The notes beneath the pieces were generated by a model, which ran no database searches, had not been told where the DNA came from, and saw only the letters and a program-made list of their open reading frames with translations. Shown here piece by piece: positions 1 to 9,536 of a stretch of 64,000 bases of DNA. Every line of letters begins with the position of its first letter. Position 1 is the stretch's first letter. The stretch is from the NCBI GenBank assembly GCA_003278345.1, contig QCFH01000006.1, forward strand, positions 1 through 64,000, in the 5' to 3' direction. The stretch is from Prochlorococcus sp. AG-363-C02. Lineage in GTDB: Bacteria > Cyanobacteriota > Cyanobacteriia > PCC-6307 > Cyanobiaceae. Both the position numbers and the translations under genes were made by a program.

Positions 1-1
1 G

Positions 2-1234
2 GTTTGCCGCCTAAGAAATATTCCCATTTTCACCTTTATAAACAAGATGGATAGGCCTGGACAAGAACCCCTCTCTCTCTTAGATGAAATAGAATCTGAG
101 TTGAAACTCTTAACCTATGCTGTAAATTGGCCAATTGGAAGTGGTGATTTATTTAGAGGGGTTATAGATCGAAAAAGCAAAGAAGTTGTTTTGTTTTCTA
201 GAGCTGAAAGAGGTAAGCAATCTCATGAACAACGATTAAAGATTGATGATTCTAAGCTCACAAAATTAGTAGAAAAAGATCTTTTAGAGAAAGCTTTAGA
301 AGAAATTGAATTGTTAGATGAGGCTGGTTCTGAGTTGGACTTAGAGCTTATTAGAGCAGGTGAGCTTACACCGGTGTTTTTTGGGTCAGCCATGACTAAT
401 TTTGGTGTGAAACCTTTTTTAGATAGTTTCTTAGATATGGCTCAAGGACCAGTTGCAAGAAATGCTTCAGATGGTCCAGTAGACCCTCTGACGAAATCTT
501 TTAGTGGGTTTGTTTTTAAGCTACAAGCAAATATGGATCCTCGTCATAGGGATAGGGTTGCTTTTGTACGTGTATGCAGTGGTCGCTTTGAAAAAGATAT
601 GATTGTTAGTCATGCTCGTACAGGAAAGAATATAAGGCTCTCTCGACCACAAAAAATCTTTGCTCAAGATAGAGCTGTTTTAGAAGATGCATATCCTGGA
701 GATGTAATTGGTCTAAATAATCCAGGAATGTTCGCTATTGGAGATACTTTGTATACAGGTAAACGCATTGAGTATGAAGGCATACCTTGCTTTAGCCCCG
801 AAATATTTTGCTGGTTAAGGAATCCAAATCCATCTGCGTTTAAAAATTTTAGAAAAGGAGTTAATGAGTTGAGAGAAGAAGGAGCTGTTCAAATTCTCTA
901 TGATATAGATCAGAGTAAAAGGGATCCTATTTTGGCTGCTGTTGGACAATTGCAACTTGAAGTAGTTCAACATCGATTAGAGAATGAATACTCTGTACAA
1001 ACAATTCTTGAGCCTATGGGCTTTCAAGTTGCAAGATGGGTTTCAGATGGTTGGTCTAGCCTAGAAGCTATTGGTCGAATATTTAATTGCAAAACTGTTC
1101 AGGATTCATGGCAGCGTCCAGTTTTATTGTTTAAAAATAAATGGAATCTTAGTCAACTTGAACAAGATCATTCTTCTCTGCAGTTAAGTTCAGTAGCACC
1201 AGTCGTAAGCGGAGTAAATCCTATAACTCTTTAA
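2..1234 (+). CDS. prfC: Peptide chain release factor 3 (partial, 5' end outside window)
   Basis: RF3 is the translational GTPase that recycles RF1/RF2 from the ribosome after peptide release. The frame is open from base 2 to the stop at 1232-1234, so the gene enters from the left; the ATG at 47 is internal. The first visible residues contain the G4 GTPase motif NKMD within [10 protein letters not shown], followed by the RF3-type insert and domains II and III (for example [16 protein letters not shown] near the C-terminus). About 410 residues are visible. The missing part would hold the P-loop and switch regions. Identity is clear from the G4 context and the RF3-like C-terminal half, which lacks the EF-G domain IV. 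Confidence 0.93.
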   Translation, partial: VCRLRNIPIFTFINKMDRPGQEPLSLLDEIESELKLLTYAVNWPIGSGDLFRGVIDRKSKEVVLFSRAERGKQSHEQRLKIDDSKLTKLVEKDLLEKALEEIELLDEAGSELDLELIRAGELTPVFFGSAMTNFGVKPFLDSFLDMAQGPVARNASDGPVDPLTKSFSGFVFKLQANMDPRHRDRVAFVRVCSGRFEKDMIVSHARTGKNIRLSRPQKIFAQDRAVLEDAYPGDVIGLNNPGMFAIGDTLYTGKRIEYEGIPCFSPEIFCWLRNPNPSAFKNFRKGVNELREEGAVQILYDIDQSKRDPILAAVGQLQLEVVQHRLENEYSVQTILEPMGFQVARWVSDGWSSLEAIGRIFNCKTVQDSWQRPVLLFKNKWNLSQLEQDHSSLQLSSVAPVVSGVNPITL

Positions 1235-1298
1235 TTTCAAACTCTTTACCAACCATAGGTCTTGCAATTACTCTCGATCATATAGGTAAATTATTATT

Positions 1299-1988
1299 GT
1301 GTCTGAAAAAAATCCACGTAAAGAAGAAGAGTCTAGAGATGCTTATTCAGAGCTGGGACTTTCTTCTCAGGCATCATTTGAAGAAATTCAGGAGGCTAGA
1401 GATCAAAAACTTTCAGAGGCTGGTGATGATGTTATACAAAAGGCCAAGATAGAATCTTCTTACGATTCTTTGCTAATGGAAAGTCTAAAGGCTAGGCAAT
1501 TAGGCAAGGTTAGTAATGAAGCCTTAAATGCTTCTAAGAATGAAAAAAATGGCCTTGAGAAAAATATATCTAGTATAGGTAGCTCTCTTATTACAAAACT
1601 TAAGAATAATAATTCATCGGGTTCCCTAAAAAATAATGTTACCAATAGCTCATTTCTTTCAATCCCTCAAGGAGAAGGTCTTTTTATAAGAATTTCATTA
1701 GGTATTTTAATAATTGTTTTGTTTTTAATATCTCCAGATAGCAGCATTCAGTTGATACTTTCTTTGGCTACTATTGCCCTATTCGTAAGCCAAGTAAAAA
1801 GTGGAAGAAGGATATTTCAATCTCTGGGCTGGAGTGTAGTTTTCCTTTCCTGTGGTTATATTATTGGAGGAATTATAGTTAATGGAATAGTAGATGCTGA
1901 TAGTCAAGCCTTGATTCTATCTTTAGCTAAATTAGAAGCATTACCCGCTTTACTTTTATTATGGATAGGGGGATTATTTCTAACATAA
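1299..1988 (+). CDS. CPP1-like J-domain-like membrane protein (DUF3353)
   Basis: The 229-residue protein starts at a GTG. Residues 15-70 resemble a degenerate J-domain (DAYSELGLSSQASFEEIQEARD) without the HPD signature of true DnaJ proteins. The C-terminal half (about 130-229) is hydrophobic with three or four membrane segments. This is the architecture of the cyanobacterial and plastid CPP1 family. In plants CPP1 acts as a holdase chaperone for protochlorophyllide oxidoreductase and in protein import, so a thylakoid-membrane chaperone role is plausible but inferred. It follows prfC by 64 bp on the same strand. Confidence 0.75.
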   Translation: MSEKNPRKEEESRDAYSELGLSSQASFEEIQEARDQKLSEAGDDVIQKAKIESSYDSLLMESLKARQLGKVSNEALNASKNEKNGLEKNISSIGSSLITKLKNNNSSGSLKNNVTNSSFLSIPQGEGLFIRISLGILIIVLFLISPDSSIQLILSLATIALFVSQVKSGRRIFQSLGWSVVFLSCGYIIGGIIVNGIVDADSQALILSLAKLEALPALLLLWIGGLFLT

Positions 1989-2002
1989 TAATTATATCAA
2001 AC

Positions 2003-2908
2003 TTATAATTTCTCAATTATTGACTTTAACATTGTATCATTAATAACATATTTACAATTGCAAAATTTACAAGTTAATTCTGACTTTTTGTCTTCTTCTA
2101 ATATCTCGATAAGTTCATCTCGACCCAATAGCTTTAAAGCCGTAATACTTCTTTCCATTGAACATCTACAATTGAAATATATTTCTTTATTAGTTTCTAA
2201 TATCTTTATACCATTACTGCATAATGATGGAAATAAACTTGAAATTAAGTTAGGAAGGCTATCTTTTGACTCTGCTAATTGTTCACTAAAGGTTGATATA
2301 TTTTTGCATTCTTCACTTAATAAATTTATAAGCAAATTATTATCTTGCGCTTTAGGAAGGACTTGAGCCATTACTGCTCCAGAGCAAATCATTTCACTAT
2401 GCTCTATTTTTTCTCCCACTAATACAGCAGATTTGATTTGCTCTGAATGTAGAAGATACGATGCAATATCTTCCCCAATGCCCCCTCCAATAATCTCAAC
2501 GGTACTTGTAAATGGCTCTCCTTTTCCGTTGTCCCTTGTTACGTGTAAATATCCTTTGCCGATTGCTTTAGAAAAATCGAAGTACTTTTGGTTATTGGAA
2601 GAAGTTGTTAAATCTAGTTCAAGTTGCGGGTTGCCTACATAACCTCGAACAGTCCCATCATTTCCAGCGTCAACAAAAACCCCATTAATAGGTCCATCTG
2701 ATTGAATTCTTATTGTTACCCTCCCCTGAGGAACTTTCATTGAACTTGCTAATAGGAGACCTGCACTCATGGTTCTGCTTAAAAGCGCTGTTGCAAGAAA
2801 TGAAAGGGAATGCCTGTTTTTTGCTTCATTTGCAGCTTGAGTTGTAACTACTGCTACAAGTCTTATTGCACCATCTGCTGCAGTTGCTTTTAAAAGAGTA
2901 TTTCTCAT
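2003..2908 (-). CDS. hslO: Hsp33 redox-regulated molecular chaperone
   Basis: This 301-residue protein is a cytosolic holdase activated by oxidative unfolding. The N-terminal substrate-binding domain is recognisable (IRLVAVVTTQAANEAKNRH, and GRVTIRIQSDGPINGVFVDA). The C-terminal redox switch has a CxC (CRC, about residue 248) and a CxxC (CKFC, about residue 281), the four zinc-binding cysteines of Hsp33. It lies 4 bp downstream of the ABC ATPase on the same strand, so the two are probably co-transcribed. Confidence 0.93.
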   Translation of the reverse strand: MRNTLLKATAADGAIRLVAVVTTQAANEAKNRHSLSFLATALLSRTMSAGLLLASSMKVPQGRVTIRIQSDGPINGVFVDAGNDGTVRGYVGNPQLELDLTTSSNNQKYFDFSKAIGKGYLHVTRDNGKGEPFTSTVEIIGGGIGEDIASYLLHSEQIKSAVLVGEKIEHSEMICSGAVMAQVLPKAQDNNLLINLLSEECKNISTFSEQLAESKDSLPNLISSLFPSLCSNGIKILETNKEIYFNCRCSMERSITALKLLGRDELIEILEEDKKSELTCKFCNCKYVINDTMLKSIIEKL

Positions 2909-2912
2909 TGAT

Positions 2913-3545
2913 TTAATATATAGACTTACTTAATACACCATTTAATAATTTATAATTGCTAACTTTCCAGCTATCAAATAATTCTGGTTCATGAGTGATA
3001 ATAATAATTTGCTGCTCTTTTGAAAGAATTTTAATTAGTTGAAGTATTTCATCTCTAACTGACCAATCTAGGCCTGCGGTTGGCTCATCTAATAAAAGTA
3101 TTTCAGGGTTCCTTATTAATTGGACAGCTATAGCCAATCTACGTTGTTGGCCTCCACTTAGCTTCTCTGGCTGGCTTGTTAATGGGACGTTCCCAAGGCC
3201 AACTTTTTTTAGAATTTCTGTTTGTAATTCTCCAGATATTCGTCGATGCCCAATTTTCAGTTCTTGAGAAATAGTTAGGCCTATGAAATGTCGTTCGGGA
3301 AACTGAAAGACAACACCACACATTGATATTCTTTTGCTTTGTTTAATCAATTGATTTTGCCAATAAATTCTTCCTTTATTGGGAGTTGCTAAGCCACTTA
3401 TGATCTCTATTAAGCTTGTCTTTCCACTTCCACTTGGGCCTGAAATTATAATTGGGTGTTCATTAGCGCTCTTTAAGGATATGTTTTTTAGTATAGGTTT
3501 CTCAGAAGTTGCAGGTTGATAATAAATTTCTTTTAACTGAAGCAT
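2913..3545 (-). CDS. ABC transporter ATP-binding protein (CbiO/ABCI11-like)
   Basis: A stand-alone 210-residue ATPase. The Walker A motif is GPSGSGKTS (about 36-44), the signature is LSGGQQRR (about 129-136), Walker B is EILLLDEPTAGLD (about 148-160), and the H-loop histidine is in IIIITHEPE. It resembles the CbiO-like ATPases of cyanobacteria and plastids (ABCI11/NAP14 type), which have been linked to transition-metal handling, but no permease or substrate protein is beside it. The substrate is therefore unknown. It sits directly upstream of hslO in the same orientation. Confidence 0.8.
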   Translation of the reverse strand: MLQLKEIYYQPATSEKPILKNISLKSANEHPIIISGPSGSGKTSLIEIISGLATPNKGRIYWQNQLIKQSKRISMCGVVFQFPERHFIGLTISQELKIGHRRISGELQTEILKKVGLGNVPLTSQPEKLSGGQQRRLAIAVQLIRNPEILLLDEPTAGLDWSVRDEILQLIKILSKEQQIIIITHEPELFDSWKVSNYKLLNGVLSKSIY

Positions 3546-3655
3546 ATTTTTTTTATATTGAAGTCTTGATTCTTATAGAAATAATTAATATCCTAACATT
3601 TGTAAGTTATAATTTTAAAATTAAATTATAAGGCTACAAATATCTTTAGATTGCT

Positions 3656-4102
3656 ATGGAAGTTCGTTTTAGAGAAGTAGACCCTTTTAATTGTTGGATA
3701 TGGATACGCTTTGAGCGGATTCCTACCGAAGGAGAAAAGAATTATATAGATGGACTTTTCGATAGTTGGTATGTTATTGGAAGGCTAGGTGGTTTTAATG
3801 CAGGTAACATGCAAGCCCATCATGCTGGTAGTGATTTAAGTTGGCTTAGTTATAGTAGTGAAGAAGAATCCTCTAATTTACCTGCTTTAATGCATAACCT
3901 TGGGCAATTAGAATATCAAAATGAATGGGCAAGATGCTGGGTGGATATGGGTACTTCTGATGCAATAGCGCTTGATATTTTAATTAATACTCTTAATCAA
4001 GTTGATGGTGATTTGGTCAGTCTTCAGGAATTAGTAATTGGAGGTGTTAACGAGGATTGGCCTGTTGAAGACCATCCTGATGCTATCTTCCCATCAAATT
4101 AA
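3656..4102 (+). CDS. DUF3531 family protein
   Basis: A 148-residue soluble acidic protein conserved in cyanobacteria and plastids. Recognisable parts are the N-terminal VRFREVDPFNCWIWIRF, rich in aromatic residues, and the central block WYVIGRLGGFNAGNMQ. There is no signal peptide and no membrane segment. The function is unknown. It is 11 bp upstream of rsmE, which suggests one transcript. Confidence 0.72.
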   Translation: MEVRFREVDPFNCWIWIRFERIPTEGEKNYIDGLFDSWYVIGRLGGFNAGNMQAHHAGSDLSWLSYSSEEESSNLPALMHNLGQLEYQNEWARCWVDMGTSDAIALDILINTLNQVDGDLVSLQELVIGGVNEDWPVEDHPDAIFPSN

Positions 4103-4113
4103 TTGATTAATTA

Positions 4114-4869
4114 ATGGCAGAGTTACGAAGGATAGTGATTTCAGACCTTCGTATCAAGAAGGCTGTTTATGAAGAAAACCATATTTCTTTAAATCCACAA
4201 GAGATACATTATACATCTAGAGTAATGAGGTATAGATCAGGAGATTACCTACACATTGTTGATGGTAAGGGTAGTATTTGGCTTTCCCAACTGATTACTA
4301 AAGATACAATTAAATTATTAAGTGATTTTGATAAACCTATCTTATATGAACAAAAGCCTTCTATTTTGCTAGGACTTGCTGTTGTTGTTCCAAGGCAAGG
4401 CTTTGACAATCTTATAAGAATGTCATGTGAACTTGGTATAGATTACTTGCAACCCCTTTTTTCTGAACATTCTATTTTAACTGACATTAATGAAGATCGT
4501 TATCGGAGATGGAACACAATTATTAATGAGTCACTTGAGCAATCAGAGAGATTATGGAAACCAGATCTTAGAAAAATTGCCACTCTTAAGGATTGGTTAG
4601 ATCGACATCATTCAGAAAACATTTCTATTGCCACTACAAGACTTGATGATTCCATTACTATTGAGTCTTTCTTAAACAATCTTTCTGGTGATATAGATCG
4701 GGTGTGGTCACTAATTGGTCCTGAGGGTGGTTGGTCTAATTCTGAAATAAAACTTGCAAAGAAACAAGGTTGCACAAATGTTAAATTGGGGAACTTTATT
4801 CTTAGAACATCTACAGCATCTGTAGCTGCTACACATGCAATGAATTCTTGGCGTAGTGATTTCATTTGA
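4114..4869 (+). CDS. rsmE: 16S rRNA (uracil1498-N3)-methyltransferase RsmE
   Basis: A SPOUT-class methyltransferase of 251 residues that modifies U1498 in the decoding region of 16S rRNA. The N-terminal PUA-like part has HYTSRVMRYRSGDYLHIVDG (about 31-50). The SAM-binding trefoil knot is seen in LIGPEGGWSNSEI (about 200-212) and LGNFILRTSTASVAATH, the family's knot signature. The length is normal for the family. The start codon lies 11 bp after DUF3531. Confidence 0.93.
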   Translation: MAELRRIVISDLRIKKAVYEENHISLNPQEIHYTSRVMRYRSGDYLHIVDGKGSIWLSQLITKDTIKLLSDFDKPILYEQKPSILLGLAVVVPRQGFDNLIRMSCELGIDYLQPLFSEHSILTDINEDRYRRWNTIINESLEQSERLWKPDLRKIATLKDWLDRHHSENISIATTRLDDSITIESFLNNLSGDIDRVWSLIGPEGGWSNSEIKLAKKQGCTNVKLGNFILRTSTASVAATHAMNSWRSDFI

Positions 4870-4918
4870 ACATTTCATGCTAATTTTTATCTTGTAGGGG
4901 TATAAACACAGATTTAAT

Positions 4919-5662
4919 ATGAATTTATTTGCTATTGATGATCAGTGGATTTATGGATTTTTCCTAAACTTTATCCTTATAGGATTTTCTTATCGTTTCC
5001 CCTTACTTACAACTAGCGGTTGGATTAACGCGGGTGTTTTAGGGACAATACTTTTTGGATGTTTGGGATGGAGAGGTTGGCTTTCTGTAGTGATTTATCT
5101 CTCTCTTGGCTCTTTAGTTACAAAGCTTGGATTTTCATATAAGAAATCAAAGGGTATAGCTGAAGCAAGGGATGGAAGACGTGGACCAGAGAATGTATGG
5201 GGCTCAGCTGCTACAGGTGCAATAATGGCAATTATTTTTAAGTTATCTAATGGACTTAATCAATCTCTAATTTTGATAGGCTTTGCTGCTAGTTTCGCTG
5301 CAAAATTAGCGGATACTTTTGGTAGTGAAATAGGAAAGAGATGGGGTAAAAATACATTTTTAATTACAAATTTTAAACCGATGCCTCCAGGAACTGATGG
5401 AGCTATAAGTTTCGAAGGCACGCTTGCCAGTGTCCTTGGAAGTCTGTTGATGTCAACAGTAATGTCCTCTCTTGGGTTCTTAACAAGCTATAGAGCATTT
5501 TTAATAGTATTCATATGTGGTTTTATAGCTACTCTGCTTGAGAGTGTTCTTGGGGCTTTGGTTCAAGAAAAGATATCATGGCTTACCAATGAGCTTATAA
5601 ATTTTTTTCAAACAACTATATCTTGTTTATTAGCAATATTAACGGCTTATATATTTTTATAA
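4919..5662 (+). CDS. DUF92/TIGR00297 membrane protein (VTE6-like phytyl-phosphate kinase candidate)
   Basis: This polytopic membrane protein of 247 residues has about six hydrophobic segments. Family hallmarks are RRGPENVWGSAATGAIMA (about 88-105), AAKLADTFGSEIGKRWG (about 127-143) and MPPGTDGAISFEGTLAS (about 154-170). The plant member VTE6 phosphorylates phytyl phosphate to phytyl diphosphate, recycling chlorophyll-derived phytol into tocopherol and phylloquinone. That would fit a chlorophyll-rich cyanobacterium, but the substrate is inferred from the family only. It follows rsmE by 49 bp. Confidence 0.78.
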   Translation: MNLFAIDDQWIYGFFLNFILIGFSYRFPLLTTSGWINAGVLGTILFGCLGWRGWLSVVIYLSLGSLVTKLGFSYKKSKGIAEARDGRRGPENVWGSAATGAIMAIIFKLSNGLNQSLILIGFAASFAAKLADTFGSEIGKRWGKNTFLITNFKPMPPGTDGAISFEGTLASVLGSLLMSTVMSSLGFLTSYRAFLIVFICGFIATLLESVLGALVQEKISWLTNELINFFQTTISCLLAILTAYIFL

Positions 5663-5690
5663 GAGCTAATATTTTTATATAGAATCTTGT

Positions 5691-6338
5691 TTAGTTATCA
5701 ATCCAGGAATTCAAGGATTGCCAATTAAGTATTTGGTTATATAGCCAATTGTGACCAAATGAATTCAAATGAATACCATCTTCCATTATCCAATCATTGC
5801 ATGATGGATTTTTTCGCATTTCTTGGTATGTGGGCAGAAAAGGTACATCATATTCTAAACAACATTCTTCAATTATACGCTCGTATGTAGAGCATGATTT
5901 ATTTGAATACCATAGACACCCAGCAAAGGGCATGCTTTGTTCGTTAACTGGAGTAAGGCCAAGGACCATAACAAATGTTTCTTTTTTTATTTTTTTTAAA
6001 AGCCCTTCCATTCCATATTTGAAAGCATCAGTAGATAATTGAGGCCTTCCATCTACCCTTCCTATTCTTGCAGTATCGTTTATGCCTACAGCCAGTAGAA
6101 TTCCACCAGGTAAATTCCTTCTTAATTCTCCTCGACATTCCCACTCTCTACGCCATCTTCTTGCAACTTTTTCAAGACCATCTCCTCTTATACCTAATTG
6201 ATAAAGAACAGGTTTGTTTTCGGAATTCATCCAGTGACGGTTTAATCTCCCACACCATCCTCCACCTTCAGTATCACCCCAACCATAAACAGAGCTATCA
6301 CCTATAACTATTAACTGCTTAGGACTTTTAGTGCTCAT
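5691..6338 (-). CDS. SGNH/GDSL hydrolase
   Basis: The 215-residue protein has the block I nucleophile in VIGDSSVYGWGD (Ser15), block III in AVGINDTARIG (about 82-92), and the catalytic Asp/His pair in DGIHLNSFGHNW near residue 190. It has no signal peptide, so a cytosolic esterase or lipase-like role is likely; the substrate is unknown. Its ATG overlaps the phnE stop by 4 bp (6335-6338), so translation is probably coupled to the phosphonate/phosphite transporter genes. That is unusual context for this family. Confidence 0.85.
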   Translation of the reverse strand: MSTKSPKQLIVIGDSSVYGWGDTEGGGWCGRLNRHWMNSENKPVLYQLGIRGDGLEKVARRWRREWECRGELRRNLPGGILLAVGINDTARIGRVDGRPQLSTDAFKYGMEGLLKKIKKETFVMVLGLTPVNEQSMPFAGCLWYSNKSCSTYERIIEECCLEYDVPFLPTYQEMRKNPSCNDWIMEDGIHLNSFGHNWLYNQILNWQSLNSWIDN

Positions 6339-7870
6339 TGAGTTGAATTATGCAGTTTATTTTGCAATATTTCAGTTAAACTTTCACCGATTAAGGTGAT
6401 TGATATGAAGATAACTGTAATGAGTATAACTTCTTCCCATGCAAATGAACTTAGCGATTCTTGTAATTGCCATCCTAATCCGACACCGCCAACTACACCT
6501 ACTACAACTGTTTCTCTTAGAATGATATCTGCCCTGTAGATAGAATATGTTATATATCTATTTGATTGAGGTGTGAATTTGCCATAAAACCATGATAGTT
6601 GCTTCTTACTACCTGTTTTACTAATAGCGTTGGATATAAGGCTGGACTGTTTATTGATATTTTCTTTTAAAATTCTTCCTAAAACACCCATATTTTGAAT
6701 TCCTAATGCTAGTGCTGCTACAGATACACTTGGCTTAGTACAAAGAATCAATAGCAATGAAGTTAGTGGTGGGGGAAATAATCTACAAAAGACCCAAAAT
6801 ATAGATATAATTTTTTCAAAAATTTTAGATGGATATAACATTAATAAAATAGGAGGTAGTGCTGTTGCTATACATGATGCAAAAATGGTTATTGTTAATG
6901 TCTCTAGGATTAATTTTATCCATGGCAAATCATTAATAGATCTCATTATATTTTCTGGGCTTATTATGCTAGGAAAATAAATACTTGATGCGCTTAATAG
7001 ATCAAAACCTAGATAAAGTAGAGATATAAATGATAATAAGAATACTATTAGGAGTATTAATAAACTTATTATTGTATAAATTCCTACTCTGTTAATATAT
7101 AGATAAGGATTTTGTGCACATTCAAGACTTTTTTCAAGGCCATATATAGCAATGAATAATATCCACAAGCTTGTCCACATCTCTGAGAAATTTAGAGATA
7201 AAGTACTTAAATATAATTGGGTACCTATCCCACCAAGTCCAAATACACCAAGAAGTGTAGCTCCTCTTACGGCACATTCAAGTCTATAAAATCCATAAGT
7301 ACCTATTAATGGAATAATTTTAGGTAACATTGCAGTAATTATTACCTGAATTTTTGTAGCACCAGTTTGTTGAATGGATATAATCTTATCAAAATCTATT
7401 GCATCTATTTGCTCAGCAAATATTCTGGCCATTAGTGATGAATACGGTATAACCATGGCAATTATTGCGATCCAAGGATCTAGACCAAATATTTGAAGAA
7501 GAAGCAAACCCCATATAAGTTCATGTGTTGCTCGGGTTAGCATTAATAAACGTCTGATAATTGTTGCTATTAAGCTTGGAAAGCCTAGAATTTTAAAAAT
7601 AGAATATGAACTAAAAAGGGCTAAAATTATTCCCATTGCAATACTTATAGTCCAAGCGAATACTGCTATTGAAAAAGTAATCGCCAACCCATGGAGACTT
7701 TTTGCAATGATAAATTTGTCAAAAGAAGGATTGAAAGCTGATATCAAAAACTTAGTTAGTGTGTTAATTCCGCCAACATGAAATCCATTGAGAAACTCAA
7801 AAGATATTGGAATAATTACCAGTATGGGAATTAATGCAATAAAGGGAGCTGAAAAATATAGTTTTTTCAA
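6335..7870 (-). CDS. phnE: Phosphonate/phosphite ABC transporter permease (two PhnE domains fused)
   Basis: At 511 residues this is about twice a usual PhnE. It contains two copies of the permease domain: the first EAA-type loop is near residues 150-215 (AEQIDAIDFDKI to LLGVFGLGGIGTQL), and the second is near 400-480 (LGRILKENI to VVGVVGGVGLGWQL). Around a dozen membrane helices are visible. A single fused chain would replace the usual homodimer. It lies 4 bp after phnC and overlaps the SGNH gene. The inner-membrane channel role follows from the phnD-phnC-phnE order. Confidence 0.9.
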   Translation of the reverse strand: MKKLYFSAPFIALIPILVIIPISFEFLNGFHVGGINTLTKFLISAFNPSFDKFIIAKSLHGLAITFSIAVFAWTISIAMGIILALFSSYSIFKILGFPSLIATIIRRLLMLTRATHELIWGLLLLQIFGLDPWIAIIAMVIPYSSLMARIFAEQIDAIDFDKIISIQQTGATKIQVIITAMLPKIIPLIGTYGFYRLECAVRGATLLGVFGLGGIGTQLYLSTLSLNFSEMWTSLWILFIAIYGLEKSLECAQNPYLYINRVGIYTIISLLILLIVFLLSFISLLYLGFDLLSASSIYFPSIISPENIMRSINDLPWIKLILETLTITIFASCIATALPPILLMLYPSKIFEKIISIFWVFCRLFPPPLTSLLLILCTKPSVSVAALALGIQNMGVLGRILKENINKQSSLISNAISKTGSKKQLSWFYGKFTPQSNRYITYSIYRADIILRETVVVGVVGGVGLGWQLQESLSSFAWEEVILITVIFISITLIGESLTEILQNKLHNSTQ

Positions 7871-7874
7871 TGTA

Positions 7875-8612
7875 CTATTTATATAGAGCCTTGATGACTT
7901 GATTACTTATTTCATGAGACTCTAGGTCAAAGAAAATCTTGCCTTCTTTTATTCCTATAATTCTTGAAAAATATTTTATAAATTGAGGCTGATGAAGAGT
8001 CATGACACATGTTGATGGAATAATAAAAGAATTACATTCAACTTCATTTAGCAATATTTTTAGAATATTTAGTGATTGATGTGGATCTAATGCAGTAAAA
8101 GGTTCATCGGCAAGGAATATTTTTGATTTCTGTCGTAGAAGTCTTGCTATAGCAACTCTGGTTCTTTGGCCCGAAGACAATTCCTTTACATTTTTATGAA
8201 TAACGTTTTTATTTAGTTGTGCAGCATGCAAACAATCAATGCATGCATTTTCTTCAATAGCAGCTATTAAATTTGCTAGAGACCAAAAAAAATTTTTTTG
8301 ACCCAATATACCGATGTTGATATTTTGATTAACGGAGAGTTCCTCTACTAATCTTAAATCCTGCCATAGAGTTGCAATGTGTGATTTTTGCTTACGACTT
8401 ATTTGATTTATATCAGTACCATTATATTTCACAAGACCTTTCGTTGGTTTTAATGTCCCATTAGCAACTTTCAAGAGACTTGTTTTACCAGAACCACTTT
8501 TACCAAGAATAGCTATCTTTTCACCACTTTTAATAGACAGATTTATTCCCTTTAACCTGTGATTATCTTTATTTTGAAGACTGATATCAAATAATTCTAG
8601 ATGAACGTTCAT
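7875..8612 (-). CDS. phnC: Phosphonate/phosphite ABC transporter ATPase
   Basis: A 245-residue ABC ATPase with Walker A GKSGSGKTS (about 37-45), signature LSSGQRTR (about 145-152), Walker B KIFLADEPFTALD (about 164-176) and switch histidine in VMTLHQPQ. It powers import through PhnE. Its ATG overlaps the phnD stop (8609-8612), and phnE follows 4 bp later, so the three genes form one operon. No C-P lyase or phosphonatase gene lies in this window. Confidence 0.9.
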   Translation of the reverse strand: MNVHLELFDISLQNKDNHRLKGINLSIKSGEKIAILGKSGSGKTSLLKVANGTLKPTKGLVKYNGTDINQISRKQKSHIATLWQDLRLVEELSVNQNINIGILGQKNFFWSLANLIAAIEENACIDCLHAAQLNKNVIHKNVKELSSGQRTRVAIARLLRQKSKIFLADEPFTALDPHQSLNILKILLNEVECNSFIIPSTCVMTLHQPQFIKYFSRIIGIKEGKIFFDLESHEISNQVIKALYK

Positions 8613-9502
8613 CTTATTTTCCCAAGCTTTCTTCCTATCGTTTCAATATCTTTATATTGGTAGTCATAGGCTTTAACAAACTTGTCTGCACCGAACAACT
8701 CCAATATCTCTTTTTGTTTTGGCTTGTTTTTATTTAGGCTTAAAATTGTTTTTTGTAGTTTGGATGTGAAGTTTTTACCAAATCTTTCATCTAAATTTGG
8801 TTGTGCAAGCCAATGATAGTTAGCATAAGCGGGTGTTCTCCAGATTACGTAAACGTTACTTGTATCAATATTTCCTGATTTTAAATTATCTTTCCAGACT
8901 TCTTCATTTAAAACCCCTGCTTCATATGAACCACTTGCAACTAGGGCAATAGTTGTGTCATGACTTCCGCTGAATCCAGCTCTAGCTCCTTTAAAGTCAC
9001 TTATTAGAACATTGGCTTGTTCTAAAAAATATTGAGGCATTAGCCTGCCTGAGGTTGAGCTTTCAGATCCGAATGTGAACCTTTTTCCTTTCAATCTATT
9101 AAGTTCATTAATATTATCTATAGGTTCAATTTCACTTGATTTATTAGCTATAAAAACACTATGAAATTCAGCATCTATATCTCTTTGAGCTATAACTATA
9201 GAGCCTGGTCTTTGGAGTCTTGCTTGTACACCAGTTAGGCCTCCAAACCAAACCATATCCAAGTCACCTGTTCTAAAGGCACTAACAGAAGCTTGATAAT
9301 TTATAACTGGTTTGTAAACAACATCAATCTCTAGCCTATTACTTAATTCATCTGCTAATTTTATATATAGTCTATTTAACTTTTCTGGGAATTGGTCTGG
9401 GATTGCACTTATTCTTAACTTTTCTTGAGCGAAAGAAGATTGGTTAATTATGCTTAAAAATATTATTAATAATGATAAGATGCGATCTTTAAATATTTTC
9501 AA
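8609..9502 (-). CDS. phnD: Phosphonate/phosphite-binding periplasmic protein
   Basis: The 297-residue protein has an N-terminal signal peptide (about 1-25, cleaved after SSFA) and a type II periplasmic binding fold. Typical PhnD features are LRISAIPDQFPEKLN at the mature N-terminus, AFRTGDLDMVWFGGLTG (about 75-91) and the GSESSTSGRLMPQYFL block (about 145-160), which forms part of the oxyanion pocket. Whether it prefers phosphite, methylphosphonate or phosphate cannot be told from sequence alone. Prochlorococcus commonly carries this phnDCE set in its core genome. Confidence 0.9.
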   Translation of the reverse strand: MKIFKDRILSLLIIFLSIINQSSFAQEKLRISAIPDQFPEKLNRLYIKLADELSNRLEIDVVYKPVINYQASVSAFRTGDLDMVWFGGLTGVQARLQRPGSIVIAQRDIDAEFHSVFIANKSSEIEPIDNINELNRLKGKRFTFGSESSTSGRLMPQYFLEQANVLISDFKGARAGFSGSHDTTIALVASGSYEAGVLNEEVWKDNLKSGNIDTSNVYVIWRTPAYANYHWLAQPNLDERFGKNFTSKLQKTILSLNKNKPKQKEILELFGADKFVKAYDYQYKDIETIGRKLGKIR

Positions 9503-9536
9503 GTTAATTTAGTAACTAATATTTATATTAACAACT

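Noticed and set aside
2058-2366. Plus-strand frames opposite hslO
   Set aside because: They lie entirely within a certain gene on the other strand and have no recognisable protein features.
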